DNA of 64,000 nt from UBA8529 sp964390565. GTDB taxonomy: Bacteria > Bacteroidota > Bacteroidia > Bacteroidales > Tenuifilaceae. Under the pieces are notes generated by a model that was not told where the DNA came from, made no database searches, and saw nothing but the letters and a program-made list of their open reading frames with translations. Shown piece by piece: positions 26,166 to 34,024 of this stretch (positions are counted from its first letter, which is position 1; every line of letters begins with the position of its first letter). Where the stretch lies: the NCBI GenBank assembly GCA_964390565.1, contig CAYMII010000014.1, positions 17,866 to 81,865 on the forward strand. The letters run 5' to 3'. Made by a program: the position numbers and the translations under genes.

Positions 26166-26771
26166 ATGAAAAGAATACTCACAATCTTAATGGTTCTTTT
26201 GGTATTGAGTGTTACCATTGATAATGCTTCAGCTCAAGTAAAAGCAAAGACCAAAGAATTTGAAAATTTTTCAGACAGAATCTTCTTTGGAGGAACAATT
26301 GGTTTACTCTTTGGAACAGAAACTCGAGTAGATATTTTACCACAGGTTGGGATATGGGTTATACCTCAGTGGTCGCTAGGAGTTGGAGGAAGATACTCTT
26401 TTTTAAAAACTAGCTATAGCATTGCTGGAGTTGATACAAAACCAATTAAAACCCATATTTGGGGAGTATCAGGTTTTACTCAAATTATGCCAATCAGAGA
26501 TTTAGATAAAACGTTTGGCATAGGTATTCATGGTGGACCTATATTTCAGGCAGAGTGGGAGGCACTTTACCTAGATAAATCTTTGGGACAAGTAAGTGCA
26601 TCAGTTGATAACGGAAAAGGTTGGGTACATTTGGTACTTATTGGAGCTGGTTATCACTTTCCGTTAGGTGATAAGGCTGCATTAAACCTTCTTGCTATGT
26701 GGAATATATCAGATAGTAGATATTCACCTTACTCATCAAACCCAATGCTTCGTGTTAGCATAAACTTCTAA
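26166..26771 (+). CDS. Predicted outer-membrane beta-barrel protein
   Basis: The ATG at 26166 is preferred to the one at 26148, because it starts directly with a signal peptide (MKRILTILMVLLVLSVTIDNASA). The mature part (about 180 residues) alternates hydrophobic and polar residues in strand-like blocks (IFFGGTIGLLFG, WSLGVGGRYSFL, GIGIHGGPIFQAEW, VHLVLIGAGYHFPLG, LNLLAMWNIS) and ends in a terminal Phe (MLRVSINF), typical of an eight-strand outer-membrane barrel. No known family recognised. Confidence 0.75.
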   Translation: MKRILTILMVLLVLSVTIDNASAQVKAKTKEFENFSDRIFFGGTIGLLFGTETRVDILPQVGIWVIPQWSLGVGGRYSFLKTSYSIAGVDTKPIKTHIWGVSGFTQIMPIRDLDKTFGIGIHGGPIFQAEWEALYLDKSLGQVSASVDNGKGWVHLVLIGAGYHFPLGDKAALNLLAMWNISDSRYSPYSSNPMLRVSINF

Positions 26772-26790
26772 CTAGCATCTCTATAACGTG

Positions 26791-26820
26791 AAAAAGGCTT
26801 CGGAGTACCGAAGCCTTTTT
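26791..26820. terminator. Bidirectional terminator
   Basis: Perfect 13-bp stem AAAAAGGCTTCGG / CCGAAGCCTTTTT with a 4-base loop between two convergent genes; it carries T tracts in both directions and should end both the barrel gene and the cold-shock gene. Confidence 0.95.
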
Positions 26821-26843
26821 AAATTATGTTTAGAATAACTCGT

Positions 26844-27044
26844 TTATTCTACAACATTAACATTGGTAGCTTGTGGGCCACGTTTGCCTTGTGTAATTTC
26901 GAAAGTTACAGCTTGTCCTTCATCAAGACGTTTGAAACCTTCTTTTGCAATACCTGTGTAATGAACAAATACATCATTACCTTCTTCAGTTTGAATAAAG
27001 CCAAAACCTTTAGCGGCATCAAACCATTTTACTTTACCTTTCAT
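26844..27044 (-). CDS. Cold-shock protein (CspA family)
   Basis: A 66-residue single cold-shock domain with both RNA-binding motifs, KGFGFI (RNP1) and VFVHY (RNP2), and the usual opening MKGKVKWFDAAKG. RNA chaperone of the cytoplasm. The upstream region has a weak promoter match on the minus strand (CTTG, 19 bases, CACCTTTG at 27117-27087), which would give a short AT-rich leader. Confidence 0.97.
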   Translation of the reverse strand: MKGKVKWFDAAKGFGFIQTEEGNDVFVHYTGIAKEGFKRLDEGQAVTFEITQGKRGPQATNVNVVE

Positions 27045-27234
27045 GTTTGTTGATTGTAAAAATTGTAAATAAAAAAATTATCGGTGCAAAGGTGCATATA
27101 TTACTTGATACCACAAGCAGTTAGCGGGGGCTTTTTTTGAAAAATCAAAAAAAAAAATTATGTGTCGCTTGTAATATGTTAATTATCTGCATAATATAAA
27201 ATGTTTAAAAAGTTAAAAACAATAAACTATTTGT

Positions 27235-27265
27235 TTTGTTATGATAAAATAAACCTGTTTCTTTG
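27235..27265 (+). promoter_or_regulatory. Bacteroidota promoter of slyD
   Basis: TTTG (27235-27238), 19 bases, TTTCTTTG (27258-27265), one mismatch to TAnnTTTG. It sits over a TTG that could be taken as a start codon, which argues that translation begins downstream at 27302. Confidence 0.65.
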
Positions 27266-27301
27266 ACGAAATTTTCTAGAAATCAATTTAAAACACAATA
27301 C

Positions 27302-27874
27302 ATGATTATTTCAAACGATAAAGTTGTATCATTAAGCTATATGCTTAAGGTAAATGATGAGATTGTTGACAATGCTGTTGCTGAGCATCCACTTGTTTTT
27401 ATGTACGGTCGTGGTCAACTTTTACCTCTTTTCGAGGAAAAAATTAAAGGTTTAAAGGTTGGCGACTCTTTCCAATTCTCTGTTCCATGCGAAGAGGGTT
27501 ACGGTCAAGTTAACCAAATGGCAATTGTTGAATTACCAAAAGATATTTTTGTTATTGACGGCGAAATTCCTGCTGATCTTCTTGTTGTTGGAAAAACACT
27601 TCCAATGAGAGATAATGAGGGTAACGCTTTAAATGGTGTTATTACCGATATTAAAGATGAAGTTGTAGTTATGGACTTCAACCACCCACTTGCAGGTCAA
27701 GATTTACATTTTACAGGTAAAGTTGAAGATGTTCGCGATGCTTCAGAAGAGGAGTTAAGCCATGGTCACGTTCATGGAAATAGCAGCTGTGGCGATGGTT
27801 GTGGAAGTGATTGTGGTGATAGCCAAATGGAGGAGAAAGAAGGTGGTTGCGGATGTGGATGTGGTTGCAACTAA
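27302..27874 (+). CDS. slyD: FKBP-type peptidyl-prolyl isomerase, SlyD-like
   Basis: A 190-residue protein starting at the ATG 27302 (an upstream TTG falls in the promoter). FKBP core with the inserted flap domain: VVSLSYMLKVNDEIVDN, HPLVFMYGRGQLLPLFEEKIKGLKVGD, CEEGYGQ, then MDFNHPLAGQDLHFTGKVEDV. The tail is a metal-binding segment with HGHVHG and seven Cys (SCGDGCGSDCG and GCGCGCGCN). SlyD proteins fold proteins and deliver nickel to hydrogenase maturation; the tail is present here even though the nearby hydrogenase-like complex lacks nickel ligands. Confidence 0.93.
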   Translation: MIISNDKVVSLSYMLKVNDEIVDNAVAEHPLVFMYGRGQLLPLFEEKIKGLKVGDSFQFSVPCEEGYGQVNQMAIVELPKDIFVIDGEIPADLLVVGKTLPMRDNEGNALNGVITDIKDEVVVMDFNHPLAGQDLHFTGKVEDVRDASEEELSHGHVHGNSSCGDGCGSDCGDSQMEEKEGGCGCGCGCN

Positions 27875-27893
27875 CCAATTTTATTTAATATTT

Positions 27894-27922
27894 AAAGGGT
27901 TAAAGCGATTTAACCCTTTTTT
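27894..27922 (+). terminator. Terminator of slyD
   Basis: Perfect 11-bp stem AAAGGGTTAAA / TTTAACCCTTT, 4-base loop, then T to 27922. Confidence 0.9.
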
Positions 27923-27982
27923 ATTTGTTGATTGTCACCTTTTTTGTTTATTTTTCGTAGAGTAGAAAGTAAATGATTTTAT

Positions 27983-27990
27983 TACATTTG
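27983..27990 (+). promoter_or_regulatory. -7 element of the lipoprotein gene
   Basis: TACATTTG matches TAnnTTTG exactly, 20 bases before the ATG at 28011; no clear TTTG at the -33 position. Confidence 0.55.
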
Positions 27991-28010
27991 CATAAGAAAA
28001 ACATTTTATT

Positions 28011-28592
28011 ATGAAAAGAATAAACTTTAAGGTATTGTTGATAAGTGCATTAGTCGTAATTGTTGCATTTGCCGGATGTAAAAAAAGTGATGATGAAGAA
28101 AATACCTTTACTTTTGAAAATAGGACTTTTAAAATTGACTTGTGCGCATTAGACTTTAATGGAGAGATCGCTCAAGATACCTTTGAATATAAACTCTTTA
28201 TTTCAACAAAAGGTGCCGAATTTGATGAGTTAGTTGGGGGGTATGTCGGGTCGTGCGATAAAATTCAGATTAGTTTGGTTTCAACTGATGGTGAGAATAT
28301 TAAACCAGGTTATTATACATTTGATCCTTTTGAAGAAAAAGATGATTATTCAGGGTTTAATGTTTCTGTTTCAATCCGCGAACCAGAATATTTAAATTTA
28401 AATTATATACATTCGGTAAAATCTGGGATTATTAAACTTCGAAGAGCAGGCAATAAGTTTAAGATTGATTTTGAAATTTATGTTACAAAAATTGACCACG
28501 AGACTCTTCAACCTGAAGAATCAGAGGAACAGTACCCTATAAAAGGTTACTATGAGGGATCCGTTAAAGAGCACGATCTGACTGCAAAATAA
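28011..28592 (+). CDS. Hypothetical lipoprotein
   Basis: A 193-residue protein with a lipobox FAGC (acylated Cys near residue 22) followed by a charged KKSDDEEN linker. The body is strand-rich (FTFENRTFKIDLCALDF, YKLFISTKGAEFDE, INPGYYTFD-like stretch, VSVSIREPEYLNL, GIIKLRRAGNKFKIDFEIYV), in the manner of small Bacteroidota surface lipoproteins. I do not recognise a family. Preceded by a TAnnTTTG element and ends 4 bases before the convergent Ehr-type operon. Confidence 0.8.
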   Translation: MKRINFKVLLISALVVIVAFAGCKKSDDEENTFTFENRTFKIDLCALDFNGEIAQDTFEYKLFISTKGAEFDELVGGYVGSCDKIQISLVSTDGENIKPGYYTFDPFEEKDDYSGFNVSVSIREPEYLNLNYIHSVKSGIIKLRRAGNKFKIDFEIYVTKIDHETLQPEESEEQYPIKGYYEGSVKEHDLTAK

Positions 28593-28596
28593 AATA

Positions 28597-29343
28597 TTAC
28601 TTTCCTAATAAACTTAGTATCCCATTTATAAAAGTTAATGGGTGTGTTGGATTTCCAGGTATGTACAAATCCACTTTGTATTTTTCAATAAACGACCTAT
28701 CAAGTGCTGGTGAGCCAGCAAATATACCGCCGCTTATAGCATCAACACCAGCAAGAATGATAATCTTAGGCTCGGGGATTGCATCATATGTGATTTGTAG
28801 CGCAGCAGCCATGTTTTGGCTTATTGGACCAGTTATTACTACGCCATCGGCGTGACGAGGCGATGCCACAAAATCAACCCCGAAACGACCAACATCAAAC
28901 TGAACATTACCGCTGGCATTTAGCTCCAGTTCAACGCTGTTATCGCCTGCTGCCGAAACCTGACGCAATTTTAGCGATCCGCTAAAGAACTTTCTTATTT
29001 CGGGTCTAATAAGACTTTCATCAAGAGAGATAGGTTTTTCAACCCCTTCATTAACGATAAGTCCTTCAAGTGTATTTGATGAGATTTTATAATCCTTTGT
29101 AAATTGAATCTTATTGGGGAATTGGAACGCGCATTCACCGCAGAAATTACATTTCCCAAGGTTCAGCCTTACTGGGCTAACTTCAATTGCCCCTAAAGGG
29201 CAAACTGCCTTCAGCGCTTGCTCTTCAACTTTCTCGGTCGATATTACAGGTCTTCCTCTGAAAACACCTGGCACTTCAACCGTTTTAACATTTGGGATAA
29301 ACTGTTTCCCTTGATGGTATAGTATTTTTATATTATCGAACAT
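28597..29343 (-). CDS. Ehr-type complex: half-ferredoxin fused to a cysteine-less NuoB/HyfI-like small subunit
   Basis: A 248-residue fusion. Residues ~40-75 are a ferredoxin segment with VCPLGAI and CNFCGEC: the last Cys of the first motif and the first three of the second, the ligand set of one of the two usual [4Fe-4S] clusters. Residues ~130-248 match the hydrogenase small subunit/NuoB fold (SPRHADGVVITGP, AISGGIF, HPLTFINGILSLLG). All four N2-cluster cysteines of that fold look replaced: the CNGC position reads ASGN, GTCAISGG reads GVDAISGG, and GCPPHP reads GNPTHP. Last gene of the seven-gene operon. It cannot hold the usual proximal cluster. Confidence 0.88.
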   Translation of the reverse strand: MFDNIKILYHQGKQFIPNVKTVEVPGVFRGRPVISTEKVEEQALKAVCPLGAIEVSPVRLNLGKCNFCGECAFQFPNKIQFTKDYKISSNTLEGLIVNEGVEKPISLDESLIRPEIRKFFSGSLKLRQVSAAGDNSVELELNASGNVQFDVGRFGVDFVASPRHADGVVITGPISQNMAAALQITYDAIPEPKIIILAGVDAISGGIFAGSPALDRSFIEKYKVDLYIPGNPTHPLTFINGILSLLGK

Positions 29344-29389
29344 TTTGTTTGGCTTTTAGGTATAGTACTATTTGGTCATTTGTCAATAT

Positions 29390-30898
29390 TTATAAATCAT
29401 GCCCACAATAGGAAAGGTTAAAGCTCTTATTACAAATCGGAAAATCGGATATCTCGTTATTCCGAACCGATTGCGCCAATGCCAACCAGTTATGGAACGA
29501 TGGGTCTTTAACCTTGTATAGGGCTAGTTCACCTCTTGCATTTGTAATAGCGCAATGGCAAATCTCGCCTCGCCAACCCTCAACAAGCGAAAGCGCAAAC
29601 ATATCGGGTCTTGGCTTTAATTCTGGTTCCGAAAGACTTGTAAATGTTGGAACATCGCTAATTAATGCTTTGATATATCCAATGGATTGCTTTATTTCTT
29701 CCTTGCGAATTTGTGCCCTTGAATAAACATCGCCATGGTTTTTGATGATTGGCTCATGAATTATTGTAGAGTACAGATTATGTGGATGGGAAGCTCTTAT
29801 GTCCCTATTCAAACCGCTCATACGTGCTGCCATACCTACAGTGCCAATAAGCTTAACCTCTTCGTGAGTTACAATGCCAGTCCGCTCGAAACGGGAGAGT
29901 GCGCTTGGCAGCTTGAATAATTTTGTCATCATCTCATTGAAATCAGGCTCGTAAGCTGCAAAAACTTCATTTAAGCGCTTTGCGTGATATTCTGTATAAG
30001 GGAAGTTCGTTCTTCCAGCACGAATTAACCCTTTTGACAAGCGATTACCGCACCACTCCTGAAAGTAGTTGACAATTGGGGTTCTTAATCGACCTAAAAC
30101 GGAATTGCCCAATTGGTAAGCAATATCGGTGCATAATGCGCTTAAATCGCCTGTGTGAATGGCAATACGCTCAAGTTCAAGGGCTAATGTGCGAGTGAAT
30201 TGCAAATCTTGCTCGGCACGATAATCCGAAAGGCTCTCCCAAAGGTTTGCAAAGGCTGTTGTATGACCAACCGTTGTATCGCCTGCAATGCTCTCGGCAA
30301 GAATCGTTTTCTCGAGTAGACTCTTTTTCTGAAGAAATAGCTGTTCAACCCCACGATGCTGATAGCCTAGCTGAATTTCAAGGTGCATTATCTGCTCGCC
30401 ATTGCAAATAAAGCGGAAATGCCCCGGTTCAATGATACCAGCGTGAACAGGACCAACGCCAACCTCGTGCAGCTCCTCGCTTTCAACACCATATAACGGA
30501 TAGTTATCCATCACTTTGGATTTATCAACCCTGTTGTGTGCGTATCTTACAGGCTTAAACCATGGATGATCGGTATATTTTAATCCAAAATTCTCGTTTA
30601 ATTCACGCTCGAATTTTTCAAAGGCAAAATTGAATTTCGAGAACGAGTTAAGCGTTGCACCCTTACTAACCATGCACGATGAGATATAGATTAGATGCAT
30701 TGAATCATCGGCAATACAGCAGAATAGCTTAACCGAATCGGCTAAGGGATATCCAAAGTAGTTTACACAATGCCTATCGTCTCTATCCTTTAGCAAGTTT
30801 ATATTCATTTCGAGAAATGAATGGTACGATTGCTCAGGTATATCCTTTAGTGGGATTGATTGATTATTTCTTATGGCAACGTTGTAGTTCATAATCAA
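29390..30898 (-). CDS. Ehr-type complex: NuoC-NuoD fused large subunit lacking nickel-iron ligands
   Basis: A 502-residue protein with an N-terminal NuoC-like part (~1-130, FEKFERELNENFGLKYTDHPW) and a NuoD/HyfG-like part (VGVGPVHAGIIEPGHFRF, IQLGYQHRGVEQLF, SIIHEP-type and SLVEGWRGEICHC). In group 4 hydrogenases two CxxC motifs bind the Ni-Fe centre. Here the first site (ERICGIC in relatives) reads AESIAGDTTVGH at ~203-215, and the C-terminus ends NLSYCGHDL with no DPCxxC. So it is not expected to be a hydrogenase. Overlaps the upstream HyfF-like gene by 4 bases. Closest described group: energy-converting hydrogenase-related (Ehr) complexes. Confidence 0.88.
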   Translation of the reverse strand: MIMNYNVAIRNNQSIPLKDIPEQSYHSFLEMNINLLKDRDDRHCVNYFGYPLADSVKLFCCIADDSMHLIYISSCMVSKGATLNSFSKFNFAFEKFERELNENFGLKYTDHPWFKPVRYAHNRVDKSKVMDNYPLYGVESEELHEVGVGPVHAGIIEPGHFRFICNGEQIMHLEIQLGYQHRGVEQLFLQKKSLLEKTILAESIAGDTTVGHTTAFANLWESLSDYRAEQDLQFTRTLALELERIAIHTGDLSALCTDIAYQLGNSVLGRLRTPIVNYFQEWCGNRLSKGLIRAGRTNFPYTEYHAKRLNEVFAAYEPDFNEMMTKLFKLPSALSRFERTGIVTHEEVKLIGTVGMAARMSGLNRDIRASHPHNLYSTIIHEPIIKNHGDVYSRAQIRKEEIKQSIGYIKALISDVPTFTSLSEPELKPRPDMFALSLVEGWRGEICHCAITNARGELALYKVKDPSFHNWLALAQSVRNNEISDFPICNKSFNLSYCGHDL

Positions 30899-32322
30899 TG
30901 GGGTAATAGGTTAACAGCATCTTGAATCATCTGAACGAATATGGCAGGTGGGTTGTAGGCCACATAAACTGCCAATGCCAAAAGGGCATACTGCGAAAAC
31001 GACTCCCAAGGGTTTATCTTTGGTATTCTCGATTCATCAATTTCAAGAGGTGGTGTGAATAGTAGTTTGAAGATATTTGAGCCAAATCCCCAAATAATCA
31101 TTGTCAATAGTATCAATACAATAAATAGTATGATTACTCGATGCGCTTCAAAAAGGGATTGGAATATCATAAATTCGCTGATAAATAGACCTGATGGCGG
31201 CATAGCGGTTGCCGATATAAACCCAAGTAGCAACACAATTGCGCCGGCTTTATTGTATTTAAAGTAGTTCCCAACATCGTAGATGCTCTTGCTTTGATAA
31301 ACCCTGTAAACCTGATTAAACTGGAAGAAAAGGCTAGGTTTTACAAATGCATGAAGAACAATATGCAATATTGCAGCGTAAACACCAATTCCTCCTGCAG
31401 CCAGGCCAAGCATCACAAGTCCCATGTGCTCAATACCCGAATAGGCAAACATCCGTTTGATGTTCTTGATACGGGTCATGTACACTGTTGCAACAAATAT
31501 CGATAATAGCGCAGCAATTAGAATGATGGTGTTGGCCCAATCCTTAATCTCGGTGTTGGCTACAATAGCATAAAACCTATAAATACCTATAAAACCGAGG
31601 TTCATGATAACACTCGATAATAATGCACCAGCAGGAGCAGGTGCTTTATCCTTTGCATCGATACCCGCAGTGTACATTGGAACTAAGCCTAATTTAGCGG
31701 TGAAGCCTGTAAAGATGAAAAGGAAAGCAAGTTTTAACCAGAATGGATTTAGCTGAGCATAGTTTTTTTGCAGCGCATCGAACGATAAATCGTCGACTCC
31801 AGCCTGTTTAAGCGAAAGGCTTAGGAATAAAATACCAATGAAAACGAATGTGATACTGATCGCGCAAATGAACACGTATTTCCATGCACCTTCAAGCGCT
31901 TGCGTATTACGATGATGGTAGATTAGAACCGATGCGCTAAGTGTTGTTATCTCAACAAATATCCACGTTACGGCAATATGGTTCGATAGGTATGCAACGG
32001 CAGTTGCAGTAAGCAGGAGAGTCATTGCAAAGAAGAACAACGCTCGCGATTTTCGCGATTCATCATGCGTAGCAATATACCTGTAACCGTGGAATAGGGC
32101 AGGAATTGCAACAATGGTGAGCGTTATCAGTAAAAGAACTCCAAGCGAATCGCTTTTAAAGTATCCTAGCTCAATTTGGTTTGGGTTAAGAAACTCGTAG
32201 ATGGTAAAAGCGATAAGCAAGACTCCGTAGGAGATAACCAACGTGTAGTTCACAATTTTGCTTCGGTTAAAGAAGAGCAAAACGCTTATTAATATGGCTA
32301 ATGGTAGAAAGAGAGTTATCAT
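30895..32322 (-). CDS. Ehr-type complex: HyfF/NuoN-like antiporter subunit
   Basis: A 475-residue, about 14-helix proton-pumping type subunit (Proton_antipo_M). Characteristic stretches: TWIFVEITTLSASVLIYHHR (the conserved Glu), LAFLFIFTGFTAKLGLVPMYTAGIDAKDKAPAPAGALLSS, and RMFAYSGIEHMGLVMLGLA. Lys in the central helices is present. Third ion-translocating subunit of the complex; starts 11 bases after the HyfE-like gene. Confidence 0.9.
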   Translation of the reverse strand: MITLFLPLAILISVLLFFNRSKIVNYTLVISYGVLLIAFTIYEFLNPNQIELGYFKSDSLGVLLLITLTIVAIPALFHGYRYIATHDESRKSRALFFFAMTLLLTATAVAYLSNHIAVTWIFVEITTLSASVLIYHHRNTQALEGAWKYVFICAISITFVFIGILFLSLSLKQAGVDDLSFDALQKNYAQLNPFWLKLAFLFIFTGFTAKLGLVPMYTAGIDAKDKAPAPAGALLSSVIMNLGFIGIYRFYAIVANTEIKDWANTIILIAALLSIFVATVYMTRIKNIKRMFAYSGIEHMGLVMLGLAAGGIGVYAAILHIVLHAFVKPSLFFQFNQVYRVYQSKSIYDVGNYFKYNKAGAIVLLLGFISATAMPPSGLFISEFMIFQSLFEAHRVIILFIVLILLTMIIWGFGSNIFKLLFTPPLEIDESRIPKINPWESFSQYALLALAVYVAYNPPAIFVQMIQDAVNLLPH

Positions 32323-32333
32323 CGTAATCTATA

Positions 32334-32963
32334 TTAATCTTTTAAATGTCTAAGCTGGTTAACATCTGGATCTTTAAGGACGTCACCAATTTTGTTAAAG
32401 AAAACGCCAAGGATGAAAACGCTGGCAAAGATATCGAGCATAATTCCAAGGTTCACAAGCATTGGCATCTCGTTACCAACCGCAAGCGATAGGATAAACA
32501 CGCCATTCTCGATAACCAGATATCCCATTACGTGGGTTATGATTTTCCTTCGGGTTGAGATGATGTAAAGACCCGTAAATAGTGTTGATAGCGCTACAAT
32601 AAAGAACGTTTTATCCAAATGGGTATCGTGAATAGAGTTGGATAGTATTATGGTTATTACAAGTATTAACGTGATGATAATTAATGATATAAAGTTGGGT
32701 AGATAGGGTTCAGCAATCCTTGTAATCCCATTCTTTTTTATTATATAGTTTAGAAAGATTGGTACGGCGAGCGCTTTAAAAATTATCGTTTCCAAAAGAA
32801 TGAAAACCAAGTTGGTTACATTGATATCGCTCAAAGCCAAAAAGGTGATACCGAATAGCAAGAATCCCTGAAAAACGAGTATCCTGATATACGTTAAAAG
32901 CCTGTTTGCTATACCGATGTAGAGCAAAGTCATGGCAAATGTGATAAGTAAAATGTCGGTCAT
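32334..32963 (-). CDS. Ehr-type complex: HyfE/NuoK-like subunit
   Basis: A 209-residue membrane protein with about seven helices, in the position and with the character of HyfE (NuoK-like): LLETIIFKALAVPIFLNYIIKKNG, then a helix with VMGYLVIENGVFILSLAVGNEMP, where the Glu in a hydrophobic helix is the NuoK hallmark, and LDIFASVFILGVFFNKIGD. It is separated from the upstream HyfC-like gene by a 153-base stretch of word-like repeat, the only large spacer inside this operon. Confidence 0.87.
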   Translation of the reverse strand: MTDILLITFAMTLLYIGIANRLLTYIRILVFQGFLLFGITFLALSDINVTNLVFILLETIIFKALAVPIFLNYIIKKNGITRIAEPYLPNFISLIIITLILVITIILSNSIHDTHLDKTFFIVALSTLFTGLYIISTRRKIITHVMGYLVIENGVFILSLAVGNEMPMLVNLGIMLDIFASVFILGVFFNKIGDVLKDPDVNQLRHLKD

Positions 32964-33116
32964 ATCTTATTTTTATTACTCACTTTAAGTTTAAGATTTT
33001 AGACTCTAGATACAAGACGCTAGATTTATTAATATCAAAAGAAAACCTTATTATACTCTTCATTCTTTATCAATGTTTTTGTGTCTTAAATCTCATGTCT
33101 AATATCTGATGTCTGA
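32964..33116. repeat. Word-repeat spacer inside the Ehr-type operon
   Basis: Made of short recurring words (tagactctaga, agacgctagat, atctcatgtctaatatctgatgtctgat). It resembles other degenerate intergenic stretches in the window and encodes nothing visible. It splits an otherwise tightly packed operon. Confidence 0.55.
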
Positions 33117-34022
33117 TTATACAAATCGTTGGAGCAGCAACAGTACGCCAAAGAAAATTAGCAGCGATACTGATGTTAAAATAAAGATAAACTGAGGGTT
33201 ATGGCTCATCCTAAAGCGTGCCATAAACGACTCGAAAATGCCCACTGCAACGGCAAACATAATCTGAACACCAAAGAAAATTGGTATTGTATAGTATAAT
33301 GGTAGGTTGCCTATAAAGAAGTTCGAAATGATTGCTCCATACATGGCAAACTTTAGGTTTGTAGTATGAAGGATCAATCCTAAATCAAAGCCACTATTAT
33401 CGAGAATCATCACCTCGTGAATCATGGTTAGCTCAAGGTGTGTTTTGGGATCATCAATGGGCATGCGGCTATTCTCAATCATAGCAATGATAACAAACAC
33501 AAAAGTCGCTAAAACGCCCAGCATATAAGAGATTTGTGAGCCATAGTGGAGCGTTGAGAAGATACCATGGAACGAAGTTTGACCCGTTAGGAGAGCGAAT
33601 GAACCCATTAAAATGAAAAAGGCTGGCTCAACGAGCATCGAGAAAAGCGACTCGCGGCTAGCGCCCATTCCCTCAAAACTGCTACCCGTATCGAGCGCAG
33701 AGATTATCATGAAGAACTTGCCAAAAGCCAATAGGTATGCAAAAAGGATAAAATCGCCCTCAAAGGATATTATTCCGTGGTAATTTCCAAGCGGAACAAC
33801 GAGTATAGCCATTAGCACCGAAGCAAAGTAGAAGCTGGGCGCAATCTGAAATATAATGCTTGTAGTACGACTATACACCGAACCCTTTTTGAAGAGCCTG
33901 AAAATATCTTTCATTGGCTGAAAGATACCCGGTCCTTTTCTCCCCGAGGTAATGCTTTTGGTTCGAATGATAATTCCTGTAAAAAACAGGCTTGCTATGA
34001 ATATCAGAATTAAGCTAACCAT
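33117..34022 (-). CDS. Ehr-type complex: HyfC/NuoH-like subunit
   Basis: A 301-residue membrane protein of the NuoH/HyfC family: RKGPGIFQPMKDIFRLFKKG near the start, SALDTGSSFEGMGASRES in the quinone/ion-path loop region, ENSRMPIDDPKTHLELTMIHE with the conserved charged loop, and MYGAIISNFF. This subunit links the peripheral arm to the antiporter subunits. It lies 2 bases after the second HyfB-like gene. Confidence 0.93.
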   Translation of the reverse strand: MVSLILIFIASLFFTGIIIRTKSITSGRKGPGIFQPMKDIFRLFKKGSVYSRTTSIIFQIAPSFYFASVLMAILVVPLGNYHGIISFEGDFILFAYLLAFGKFFMIISALDTGSSFEGMGASRESLFSMLVEPAFFILMGSFALLTGQTSFHGIFSTLHYGSQISYMLGVLATFVFVIIAMIENSRMPIDDPKTHLELTMIHEVMILDNSGFDLGLILHTTNLKFAMYGAIISNFFIGNLPLYYTIPIFFGVQIMFAVAVGIFESFMARFRMSHNPQFIFILTSVSLLIFFGVLLLLQRFV

Positions 34023-34024
34023 GG

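Noticed and set aside
29390..30898. Calling the operon an active group 4 [NiFe] hydrogenase
   Set aside because: Neither CxxC pair that binds Ni-Fe is present in the large subunit, and the small subunit lacks the proximal-cluster Cys; no hyp maturation genes are near.
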